DNA of 5,923 nucleotides from Crenothrix polyspora (GTDB taxonomy: Bacteria > Pseudomonadota > Gammaproteobacteria > Methylococcales > Methylomonadaceae). The stretch spans positions 1 through 5,923 of the forward strand of contig CAMDOP010000204.1 in assembly GCA_945903675.1 (NCBI GenBank). The letters run 5' to 3'. Under the pieces are notes generated by a model. That model did not search any database and was not told where the DNA came from. It saw only the letters and a program-made list of their open reading frames with translations. Each line of letters starts with the position of its first letter. The stretch's first letter is position 1. Both the position numbers and the translations under genes were made by a program. Below, piece after piece: positions 1 to 5,386 of this stretch.

Positions 1-90
1 CCCGAGCTAAAAATACTTTATCTCAGTATTGATCAACAACTTCAAGCGAATTGAACTTATTACTCCCTATTTACACCTTTTTTTAGCATC

Positions 91-94
91 AGGA
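91..94 (+). promoter_or_regulatory. Ribosome binding site that decides the start of the flavoenzyme gene
   Basis: An AGGA core lies 9 bases before the ATG at 104. The same frame can be extended upstream to a TTG at 29, and an in-frame stop at 8-10 closes it. That TTG has no recognisable Shine-Dalgarno sequence, and the extra 25 residues are unlike the start of this enzyme family. The ATG at 104 is therefore preferred. Confidence 0.6.
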
Positions 95-103
95 CAACTT
101 CAA

Positions 104-1705
104 ATGAATATTAATTCTGAAAATGCACTCACTGATTTTCGCAAAGCAATCGGTATTGAGCATGTTATTATCGACAACCAAGTACTTTCAGAATATCAAA
201 CAGCCACCTTTGCAACACAGCAAACCATTCCCGCTGTCATTCGACCCGGTAACCGCAATGAAGTAGAAACTTGTTTACGCATTGCTAATCAACATAAAAC
301 ACCCATTTACCCCATTAGCACTGGCAAAAATATTGGCTATGGTTCCCGTGTACCGACTGCTGACGGGTGTATTGTTATGGAATTGAGTCGGCTCAATAAA
401 ATTATCGAATACAACGATAAGCTTGGCTACGTCACCTTGCAACCGGGTGTTACTCAACGCATGCTATATAAATTCCTCCAAGACCATCAAGGTAAATTTT
501 GGATGGATGCCACGGGCGGCCCAATGGATCACAGTATCATAGGCAATATTGCTGAACGTGGGTTTGGTCATACGCCTTATGGTGATCATTTTGCACATGT
601 ATCCGGCATGGAAGTAGTGCTCCCTAATGGCGACTGCATACATACCGGACAAGGTCGTTTTGCCGGCGCTAAAGCCACACCGATTTATCGGTGGGGTGTT
701 GGCCCCTTTTTTGATGGTCTTTTTACACAATCCAATCTGGGTGTTATTACCGAACTTACTGTTTGGTTAATGCCGGCTCCTGCTTATTTTCAAAGCTTTT
801 TTTTCAGCCTAGACAAATACGAAGATTTGGCGATTACTATTGACGTACTGCGTCCGTTATTCTTAGATGGCACCATTAAAAGCGCCATGCACATTGCCAA
901 TGATTACAAAGTATTATCTTCTTTTCAGCGTTATCCTTGGGATAAAACCAATGGACAAACACCCTTACCTGAACAGCTTTTACACGAGTTAGGCAAAAGC
1001 TGGGATTTTGGTGCCTGGAGTGCTGCCGGTGCGCTCTACGGCACAAGGCAAGAAGTAGCTTTAGCACGAAAAAAGATTAAACGACAATTACGTAAAGCAC
1101 CCATCAAGAAATTACGCTTTCTAGATGATGTTATGTTGAAAGTCGCTGAGAAATTTCAAAAACCCTTGAAATATTTATTGCGTTTAGATTTTCCAGAAAT
1201 GCTCAAAGTGCTTAAACCCGTCTATCACTTAACCAAAGGTATACCAACCGATGAAATAGTATCCAGTCTGTATTGGCGAAAACCCGAAGGAGCTCCGCAC
1301 ACAATTAATCCGGAAAACGATCGCTGCGGGCTTATGTGGATTGCCCCGATTGCCCCCACTGATGGCTTGTATGCCCAAGAGATTTGGGAAATAACACAAG
1401 AGGTATTTTCCCGTTATGATTACGAGCCGGCCATTTCCATCACCTTACTGACTGAGCGAGCCATGGATTCGATTATCAGTATCACCTATGATCGCGACAT
1501 TCCCGGTGAGGATGAAAAAGCCATGCAATGCCACGATGAGTTGTTAAAAAAACTGACAAATAAAGGTTATTTTCCATATCGCTTAGGTGTTCAATCGATG
1601 GATAAATTGCCTCAACCAGAGGTTGAGTATCTTACTTTTTTACGTAAAATTAAAGAAACATTAGATCCCAATGCCATTCTAGCGGTTGGTCGATATAATA
1701 AGTAA
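104..1705 (+). CDS. FAD-binding oxidase/dehydrogenase of the vanillyl-alcohol oxidase / p-cresol methylhydroxylase family
   Basis: This 533-residue protein has the usual length of the VAO/PCMH family, which oxidises para-substituted phenols and some other alcohols with FAD. Seen in the sequence (numbering from ATG 104): the FAD-binding segment GKNIGYGS at 74-81; a Gly-rich turn followed by SIIGN and ERG near 136-153; HTPYGDHF at 156-163; the very characteristic block GPFFDGLFTQSNLGVIT at 200-216; SLYWRKPEG near 388-396; and the C-terminal signature DPNAILAVGRYN near 521-532. Tyr79, Tyr492 and Arg493 line up with the phenolate-binding Tyr108, Tyr503 and Arg504 of fungal VAO, and Asp135 or Asp142 lies in the region of catalytic Asp170. 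No signal peptide is evident, so it is probably cytoplasmic. The His that carries the covalent flavin in VAO appears to be Leu here (GLMWIAP, 409-415), so FAD may be non-covalent or attached elsewhere. No cytochrome partner gene is adjacent. The substrate cannot be named. Family assignment is strong and specificity is unknown. Confidence 0.9.
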   Translation: MNINSENALTDFRKAIGIEHVIIDNQVLSEYQTATFATQQTIPAVIRPGNRNEVETCLRIANQHKTPIYPISTGKNIGYGSRVPTADGCIVMELSRLNKIIEYNDKLGYVTLQPGVTQRMLYKFLQDHQGKFWMDATGGPMDHSIIGNIAERGFGHTPYGDHFAHVSGMEVVLPNGDCIHTGQGRFAGAKATPIYRWGVGPFFDGLFTQSNLGVITELTVWLMPAPAYFQSFFFSLDKYEDLAITIDVLRPLFLDGTIKSAMHIANDYKVLSSFQRYPWDKTNGQTPLPEQLLHELGKSWDFGAWSAAGALYGTRQEVALARKKIKRQLRKAPIKKLRFLDDVMLKVAEKFQKPLKYLLRLDFPEMLKVLKPVYHLTKGIPTDEIVSSLYWRKPEGAPHTINPENDRCGLMWIAPIAPTDGLYAQEIWEITQEVFSRYDYEPAISITLLTERAMDSIISITYDRDIPGEDEKAMQCHDELLKKLTNKGYFPYRLGVQSMDKLPQPEVEYLTFLRKIKETLDPNAILAVGRYNK

Positions 1706-1732
1706 AAAAGTCCCTCTTAAAAAAGAAGGACT
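1703..1732 (-). terminator. Intrinsic terminator of the minus-strand PEP-CTERM gene, in a convergent gap
   Basis: Arms 1709-1718 and 1723-1732 enclose a 4-base loop. Read on the minus strand the stem is ten continuous pairs, with one U-G wobble, and runs straight into six U (complement of 1703-1708). On the plus strand the wobble becomes a C-A mismatch and no T-run follows. The polarity therefore points to the leftward gene that ends at 1751. It may also weakly stop rightward transcripts of the flavoenzyme gene, whose stop codon overlaps the U-tract side. Confidence 0.8.
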
Positions 1733-1750
1733 CCAAAAGCAAATTAAATG

Positions 1751-2668
1751 TTATGAAATAGCTTTTCTTTTGCTCATTACTAAACCTAATAAGCCAAGGC
1801 CTAAAAGAGCTAATGAAGCGGGCTCTGGCACACCAACACTCCCAGCAGTGGCATATGTGTCTTGCAATAAATTAAAGGCGTATCTTTGACCCGATACTAA
1901 ATTAAAGTTAAATTGACGATTAGTAGGACCAGAACCTACCTGCTGGTTACCAAATGAAGTAGTTGACCAAGTAGCTTTATTACCAATATCTTGAGAAAAT
2001 GCAAACACATTACCAGTCAAATTATTATTATTATCTAACGTATCAAGACTAACATTGAATTGACCCTTGGCGGTAGCGAAGCTGCCGAGAGTCCCATCAG
2101 TCCAAATTTTGAGATAGTCTTGAAGAGTAAAGTTGAAAATGGCTGCTAAAGTACTAGTAGCTGTAAAAATCAATTGAGAACTGCTACTGATGATGGCATC
2201 AGATGTGCCTAAAGCGTTACCTATTAATGATACACCATCATAAACTTGACCATGCGCTCCTGTATCACCAAAACCAAAATCTAACAACGTTCCCTCAAGC
2301 CGAGTGTCACTAGCTGCAAACATATCACTGGGCGGCGTCGAAGTGATAATAGTAAACGCATTATCAGCAGGCGCTGTTCCAAGTGCTGCATATTGATCTA
2401 AGCCTCCAGTTCCGACTTGAATATCAAGTATGGTTTTAGTTATGCCGATCGGGTCATTGGATACGCCGTTAAGCGATGACGATACATCCGAAGAGTTGCT
2501 GGCATTTAATATGTTGAAATTTGATGCCAGCAAAGTTACACCAGCCGAATTCGTAAATTTAGCATTTGTTACATCAATATAAGCATTAGCGATTGCGTCT
2601 GCATAAGCATTGCCATTAGTAGCCAAAGCGACCACTGCGATGGCCAAGGTTTTTTTTATTAATTTCAT
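1751..2668 (-). CDS. PEP-CTERM sorting domain protein, resembling the EDSAP-1 type
   Basis: This is a 305-residue exported surface or matrix protein. It has a Sec signal peptide (MKLIKK, then a hydrophobic stretch, with likely cleavage after AYA at 21-23). A Ser/Thr/Asn-rich body without any cysteine follows. The C-terminus is a classic exosortase signal: VPEP at 280-283, a hydrophobic Leu/Gly segment at about 285-298 and SKRK at 299-302. From memory, the body resembles the EDSAP-1 PEP-CTERM family: an early strand with ASNF/NILNASNSSD, then SLNGVS near 65-70, APADNAF near 99-105, a 'DTRLEGTLL' strand near 121-129 and a late 'SGQRYAFNL' strand before the anchor. That match is unverified. The molecular role is unknown; members are presumed to be cut by exosortase and to sit in the envelope or exopolysaccharide. 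The start is supported by GGAG at 2677-2680, 8 bases before the ATG. A sigma-54-like promoter lies upstream (2716-2732) and a terminator follows the stop. Confidence 0.9.
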   Translation of the reverse strand: MKLIKKTLAIAVVALATNGNAYADAIANAYIDVTNAKFTNSAGVTLLASNFNILNASNSSDVSSSLNGVSNDPIGITKTILDIQVGTGGLDQYAALGTAPADNAFTIITSTPPSDMFAASDTRLEGTLLDFGFGDTGAHGQVYDGVSLIGNALGTSDAIISSSSQLIFTATSTLAAIFNFTLQDYLKIWTDGTLGSFATAKGQFNVSLDTLDNNNNLTGNVFAFSQDIGNKATWSTTSFGNQQVGSGPTNRQFNFNLVSGQRYAFNLLQDTYATAGSVGVPEPASLALLGLGLLGLVMSKRKAIS

Positions 2669-2684
2669 GAGTAAATCTCCAAAT

Positions 2685-2708
2685 AAGTGAAAAATGATTT
2701 TTTCACTT
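2685..2708 (-). repeat. Perfect 10-bp palindrome over the predicted transcription start, just before the RBS
   Basis: AAGTGAAAAA at 2685-2694 and its exact reverse complement at 2699-2708 are separated by four bases. The palindrome ends 4 bases before the Shine-Dalgarno sequence of the PEP-CTERM gene and overlaps the start predicted from the sigma-54-like element (about 2705). It could be an mRNA 5' stem-loop, shortened by a few pairs if transcription starts exactly at 2705, or a DNA operator. The inverted repeat is directly visible; the role is inference. Confidence 0.5.
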
Positions 2709-2715
2709 CAATTAA

Positions 2716-2732
2716 AGCACTAATGATGCCAA
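2716..2732 (-). promoter_or_regulatory. Sigma-54 (-24/-12) promoter candidate for the 1751-2668 gene
   Basis: Read on the minus strand the element is TTGGCATCATTAGTGCT. The GG and GC dinucleotides are exactly 10 bases apart, and the flanks match the RpoN consensus (TTGGCA at -24, TGCT at -12). The expected transcription start is near 2705, giving a leader of about 37 bases. PEP-CTERM genes are known in some bacteria to be under RpoN and the PrsK/PrsR two-component system, so the location makes biological sense. A near-identical element precedes the next PEP-CTERM gene (4505-4521). Confidence 0.6.
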
Positions 2733-2849
2733 TTTTTTATTTTTTATATTTTTCAATAAGTTATATTTTAAATGTCTAGCTAAAAATCAACTTAGTAGTA
2801 GTTATGTAACAAATCCTGACAGTTCATCGATTGAAAAACTCCCACTCCA

Positions 2850-2868
2850 TGTTACCGAAAAACTGATA
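2850..2868. promoter_or_regulatory. Candidate upstream activator site, copy 1
   Basis: TGTTACCGAAA followed by AACTGATA. The same two blocks occur at 4620-4641 as TGTTACTGAAA and AACCGATA, there separated by TTT. Both copies are in the same orientation relative to a sigma-54-like promoter and lie about 120-160 bases upstream of the predicted start, a normal distance for an enhancer-binding activator. Two copies are thin evidence. Confidence 0.25.
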
Positions 2869-3050
2869 ATAGCGTACAACGCTCTATATTTAATGATTTT
2901 ACAATTTAATTCTTAGGTAAACGATAGCTGGTTTTACTATTGAACAAGCTTAATTGACTGCTCAACAAAATATATAAGCTATCAATAATAATGGTATCAA
3001 CGAACAGAAGTACTTGAGCCAGACCTATTGAATATAGTTAATGGCTATAG

Positions 3051-3078
3051 TAACAACCCAGCCAACTCTGGGTTGTTA
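3051..3078. repeat. Perfect 11-bp inverted repeat (hairpin) in the intergenic region
   Basis: TAACAACCCAG at 3051-3061 is exactly complementary to 3068-3078 across a 6-base loop. It is much richer in G+C than its surroundings. No T-run follows on either strand, so it is not a textbook intrinsic terminator. It lies about 200 bases past the stop of the 3276-4421 gene and could mark the end or stabilise the 3' end of that mRNA, belong to a small RNA, or be a protein-binding site. Confidence 0.6.
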
Positions 3079-3275
3079 AGATTATATAGTAACTAACATG
3101 CTGATTGATTTTTTAAGCAGGTGTAAAAAATATTGACACTAGATCATTCTTAGAGACATTCATAAGCATCATTGAAGGCGCAGTTATAAATATTGTTAAC
3201 GCAAGAAGTCAGAGATGCAAACTGAAGCACATCTAAACTTCCCGACATAATCAAGCTACGTAAAAATCGGTGTAA

Positions 3276-4421
3276 TTAAGCTGTAAAACGACCTATGGTG
3301 GGATGTCTGCGTTGCGACCAAGCTATACCTAACAATCCAAGCCCTATCAGAAAGATAGAAGAAGGTTCTGGGGTGTTTACGTACGTCGTCCCTGTTGTGC
3401 TACCCATAAACAACTGTTCGTAGCCATTATTAAGATCTCTGCCAGTACAGGTACCTAATGGAGTTGTTATATCACCGTCTTTTAAAGTGCAACCCATACG
3501 GAGATCAACATGCATGGCATAACCATCTAAACTACTTAATAAAAATAACTTACTCAATTCCAAATTCAATTCCGGAAATAAAACGGCATAAGCTGCCTGA
3601 TCCGCTCCAAGATTATTGCTGATTGGACCAAATGTTGGTGCATTATTCGGATCATCGCAAGGCATCGGAGCATAAGCGGCACTCAAACAGTATTTCCCTC
3701 CGGAAAAAACGTAATCGGTGTTGGTATTGGTACCGAACGTTGGATCATTGTAGCCAAATGGATGGGTATAGTCACTAACTAGACCATTAATCCTACCACC
3801 ACTAGCAGGATCGGTTCCCAAGGCAAATTTCTGATTTTGATTGGTTAAATCCCAGGTGCCCTGAGTAACACCCTCTTTAGTAATAGTAACTTGAGCCCAT
3901 ACAGCCAAGTTCTGATTAGTAGAGGCACCGCTATTTACCTGATTATTATTAAAGAAAAAAACCGGAGCCCCACCAGTACCCAAAAAACCATGCAACGCAC
4001 TCAGCGTAGTGTCCCACGTAGTTGTTTGATTGATAAAACCGTTCGATACCGTTGGGGTGCCATCACTATATTTACTGACATCAGTAGTGAAAAAAGTCGA
4101 ACCATTATTTGGAGTAGCATAAGCATTTTCCATGCCCGTCACATTGGTTGTAACTCCCTGTCCACCTGCGCCGGTAGCTATTACCACTAAATCCTTAATA
4201 GCACCCGGCGTCGAATTTATGTAATAAGGATTGCCAGGCCCTGCACTGACATTATTCACATTTGCATATTGAAGTGCAGCAGCAGCTAATGAGTAAGTTT
4301 GGGCATCCCCATAAGTAATAAAGGCATTACCTGAAAGGTCAAGAGTTGCTGCCTGAGCTGATAGTGTAACGCCTAAGCTACAGGCGACCGCCACACCCAT
4401 TTTTTTAAGTTGTATTTTCAT
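3276..4421 (-). CDS. PEP-CTERM sorting domain protein, uncharacterised exported family
   Basis: This is a 381-residue protein with a Sec signal peptide (MKIQLKK, hydrophobic core, likely cleavage after SAQA at about 24). The large Asn/Thr/Gly-rich body contains GPGNPYYINS near 61-70, IKDLVVIATGAGG near 75-87, a Phe/Asn run near 155-160, GADQAAYAVLFPELN near 272-286 and MHVDLRMGC near 303-311. Four cysteines (245, 255, 311, 325) in the exported part could form two disulfides. The C-terminus has TPEPSS at 350-355, a hydrophobic segment at about 356-368 and RR at 371-372. It then continues for nine more residues, which is longer than usual after the Arg cluster. I recall similar unnamed PEP-CTERM proteins in betaproteobacteria and methanotrophs, but no function is known. 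The start is supported by AAGGA 9 bases before the ATG. It is not homologous at sight to the neighbouring PEP-CTERM proteins. A sigma-54-like promoter lies at 4505-4521. Confidence 0.9.
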   Translation of the reverse strand: MKIQLKKMGVAVACSLGVTLSAQAATLDLSGNAFITYGDAQTYSLAAAALQYANVNNVSAGPGNPYYINSTPGAIKDLVVIATGAGGQGVTTNVTGMENAYATPNNGSTFFTTDVSKYSDGTPTVSNGFINQTTTWDTTLSALHGFLGTGGAPVFFFNNNQVNSGASTNQNLAVWAQVTITKEGVTQGTWDLTNQNQKFALGTDPASGGRINGLVSDYTHPFGYNDPTFGTNTNTDYVFSGGKYCLSAAYAPMPCDDPNNAPTFGPISNNLGADQAAYAVLFPELNLELSKLFLLSSLDGYAMHVDLRMGCTLKDGDITTPLGTCTGRDLNNGYEQLFMGSTTGTTYVNTPEPSSIFLIGLGLLGIAWSQRRHPTIGRFTA

Positions 4422-4450
4422 ATTCAGTTATCCTTAAATTATTTACATCC

Positions 4451-4491
4451 AAAAAAGTTCTATCATCAGGTAACTATCTGAATTTGATAGA
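4451..4491 (-). promoter_or_regulatory. 5' leader hairpin followed by a U-tract, possible attenuator or mRNA-stabilising stem
   Basis: TCTATCA (4459-4465) pairs with TGATAGA (4485-4491), and TCAG (4466-4469) pairs with CTGA (4478-4481). This leaves a 3-base bulge and an 8-base loop. Read as minus-strand RNA the stem begins about 3 bases after the start predicted from the sigma-54-like element. Two bases after the stem comes a run of six U (complement of 4451-4456). The layout resembles a weak terminator inside the leader, but the stem is AU-rich. It lies 37 bases upstream of the ATG. Confidence 0.4.
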
Positions 4492-4504
4492 CCTATATAA
4501 CTTA

Positions 4505-4521
4505 AGCACATAACATACCAA
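4505..4521 (-). promoter_or_regulatory. Sigma-54 (-24/-12) promoter candidate for the 3276-4421 gene
   Basis: Read on the minus strand the element is TTGGTATGTTATGTGCT. GG and GC are again exactly 10 bases apart, and the -12 side GTGCTT is identical to that of the element at 2716-2732. The -24 side differs by one base in TTGGCAT. The expected start is near 4494, giving a leader of about 73 bases. Finding the same element before two PEP-CTERM genes strengthens both. Confidence 0.55.
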
Positions 4522-4551
4522 CCAGGACATAACCTTACAAAACAATGGATT

Positions 4552-4576
4552 GTAATTGTACAAGCAAGACAATTAC
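4552..4576. repeat. 8-bp inverted repeat in the divergent intergenic region, possible regulator site
   Basis: GTAATTGT (4552-4559) and ACAATTAC (4569-4576) are perfect inverted copies with a 9-base spacer. The centre is about 70 bases upstream of the predicted start of the leftward PEP-CTERM gene and over 100 bases upstream of any rightward start. A dimeric regulator could bind here, but the repeat is AT-rich and may be chance. Confidence 0.3.
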
Positions 4577-4619
4577 CTGCTAACTATGCAAGCTGTAAAG
4601 TATCTTGACGGTTGTAAGC

Positions 4620-4641
4620 TGTTACTGAAATTTAACCGATA
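4620..4641. promoter_or_regulatory. Candidate upstream activator site, copy 2
   Basis: TGTTACTGAAA, TTT, AACCGATA. This copy matches 17 of 19 bases of the block at 2850-2868 apart from the three-base insertion. It lies about 126 bases upstream of the predicted start of the 3276-4421 gene. An adjacent GTAA/TTAC inverted repeat (4614-4625) overlaps its left end. The proposed activator (for example a PrsR-type regulator) is inference. Confidence 0.25.
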
Positions 4642-4694
4642 GGGTAATCCCTCCCTAGTAAATATCTACTAATAAACCATACTCTACTAGTACC

Positions 4695-4700
4695 TATAAT
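4695..4700 (+). promoter_or_regulatory. Possible -10 element for the third PEP-CTERM gene
   Basis: A perfect TATAAT lies 78 bases before the ATG at 4778. The region 16-18 bases upstream of it (about 4671-4678) is a poor -35 match, and there is no TGn extension. If used, the start would be near 4707. The evidence is one hexamer in AT-rich DNA. Confidence 0.3.
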
Positions 4701-4730
4701 CAGCGTTAAATTTATCATTGTTCATAGGCA

Positions 4731-4746
4731 TAAAGCATTAGCTTTA
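4731..4746 (+). repeat. 6-bp inverted repeat in the leader of the third PEP-CTERM gene
   Basis: TAAAGC and GCTTTA flank a 4-base loop, followed by AATTTT. It is short and AU-rich. It sits within a block that resembles the sigma-54-like element at 2716-2732 (shared pieces GGCAT, CATTAG and CTTTAATT), but here GG and GC are 12 bases apart, which sigma-54 would not be expected to accept. Confidence 0.3.
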
Positions 4747-4777
4747 ATTTTCCATCACTAATTATTTTCCAACTACT

Positions 4778-5386
4778 ATGAATTTTATAAAAAAAATGAC
4801 TGGATGGCTTTTCGTATTGGCACTGGGTGCAATGCCCGGCATAAGTCAGGCTAATACGTTATATTATACTTTTAACGGTTCGGATAGCGGAGGCACAGGA
4901 AGCGCCACCATGCTTATAGAAATATTAGGCAATACTATGACTATAAAACTTGATAATACTTCACCACTTGCTTTAACCAATAATACAGGCATCAATTCCC
5001 CCGGCATTACAGGATTTGGCTTCAATCTCACTGACCCCTTACCCAAATTAAGCAGTTGGTCGTTAACAGCAAAAAAGACTGATGGAAGCGGTCCCTTTAC
5101 TATCGGATCTTCAGAACTCGGTTCAACAGGTGCTTGGATATTAAATACTACAATAGCGGGCGTAACTCTCGATTTTTTGCCAACCACCAGCTACGGCATC
5201 AATCAAGCATTATATAACCCCGATTCGATAGGACCATTTAGCGGCAAAGCCCCGTATTACGAAACTCGAGCTGTCATGAAAATGACCTTCGATAGCGCGC
5301 CAGTTCTAGCTTTAGGTGCTTGTGGTAACGGAACAAGTGTAAGCTCAACAGGCCAGTGTGAAACTTTTGTTAGAATGCAAATGTAG
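4778..5386 (+). CDS. PEP-CTERM family exported protein, truncated by a frameshift (body only)
   Basis: The open frame encodes 202 residues. The Sec signal peptide is MNFIKK plus a hydrophobic core, with cleavage likely after SQA at 23-25. A predicted beta-rich body follows (YYTFNGSDSGGTGSATMLIE near 29-48; GITGFGFNLTDP near 76-87), then YETRAVMKMTFDSAPVLALGA near 161-181 and two cysteines (182, 194) that could form a disulfide. The frame stops at 5384-5386 immediately after FVRMQ. In this family an 'R-M-Q-N-V-G...G-S-L-K' strand leads into a Pro-rich linker and the PEP-CTERM anchor. All of that is present here, but in the -1 frame (5374-5535). One extra A in the A-run at 5379-5381 would restore R-M-Q-N-V-G and a 252-residue protein. 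As written the product lacks its sorting anchor and would be released or degraded. No clear Shine-Dalgarno sequence precedes ATG 4778; ATG 4796 is an in-frame alternative, but it trims the signal peptide. The function is unknown. Confidence 0.75.
   Translation: MNFIKKMTGWLFVLALGAMPGISQANTLYYTFNGSDSGGTGSATMLIEILGNTMTIKLDNTSPLALTNNTGINSPGITGFGFNLTDPLPKLSSWSLTAKKTDGSGPFTIGSSELGSTGAWILNTTIAGVTLDFLPTTSYGINQALYNPDSIGPFSGKAPYYETRAVMKMTFDSAPVLALGACGNGTSVSSTGQCETFVRMQM

Larger units (their letters stand above)
2733..3275. other. Long intergenic stretch without a supportable gene
   Basis: About 540 bases of AT-rich DNA lie between the promoter of the first PEP-CTERM gene and the stop of the second. 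I see no reading frame with a start, ribosome binding site and recognisable protein on either strand. It contains a strong inverted repeat (3051-3078), a possible regulator-binding block (2850-2868), and small inverted repeats GTTA/TAAC at 2801-2810 and AGCGT/ACGCT at 2871-2883. A TTGACA at 3133-3138 lacks a convincing -10. No terminator with a U-tract is visible directly after the stop at 3276. An uncharacterised small RNA cannot be excluded. Confidence 0.5.

Noticed and set aside
29..103. TTG-initiated N-terminal extension of the flavoenzyme
   Set aside because: There is no ribosome binding site before TTG 29, whereas AGGA is well spaced before ATG 104. The 533-residue form fits the family length.
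464..1067. Minus-strand frames within the flavoenzyme gene
   Set aside because: They lie antisense to a strongly supported coding region and have no recognisable protein or start signals.
1686..1889. Plus-strand 67-residue reading frame
   Set aside because: It overlaps the terminator and the antisense of the PEP-CTERM sorting tail, and has no family features or RBS. It is a shadow frame.
2021..2036. ATT trinucleotide repeat within the first PEP-CTERM gene
   Set aside because: Only about four units, encoding part of an Asn run. This is ordinary for Asn-rich exported proteins, and a triplet change would not shift the frame.
3133..3138. TTGACA as a sigma-70 -35 box in the intergenic stretch
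   Set aside because: No acceptable -10 hexamer occurs 16-18 bases downstream and no gene follows on that strand.
3891..4190. Plus-strand 99-residue frame inside the second PEP-CTERM gene
   Set aside because: It is antisense to a clear exported protein, and its composition is that of a reverse-complement shadow.
4864..5187. Minus-strand 107-residue frame inside the third PEP-CTERM gene
   Set aside because: It is antisense to the body of the PEP-CTERM protein, with no RBS or recognisable domain.
5371..5386. Programmed -1 ribosomal frameshift joining the body to the PEP-CTERM tail
   Set aside because: The overlap is only 13 bases (5374-5386) and contains no X-XXY-YYZ slippery heptamer. A one-base loss in the A-run explains it more simply.
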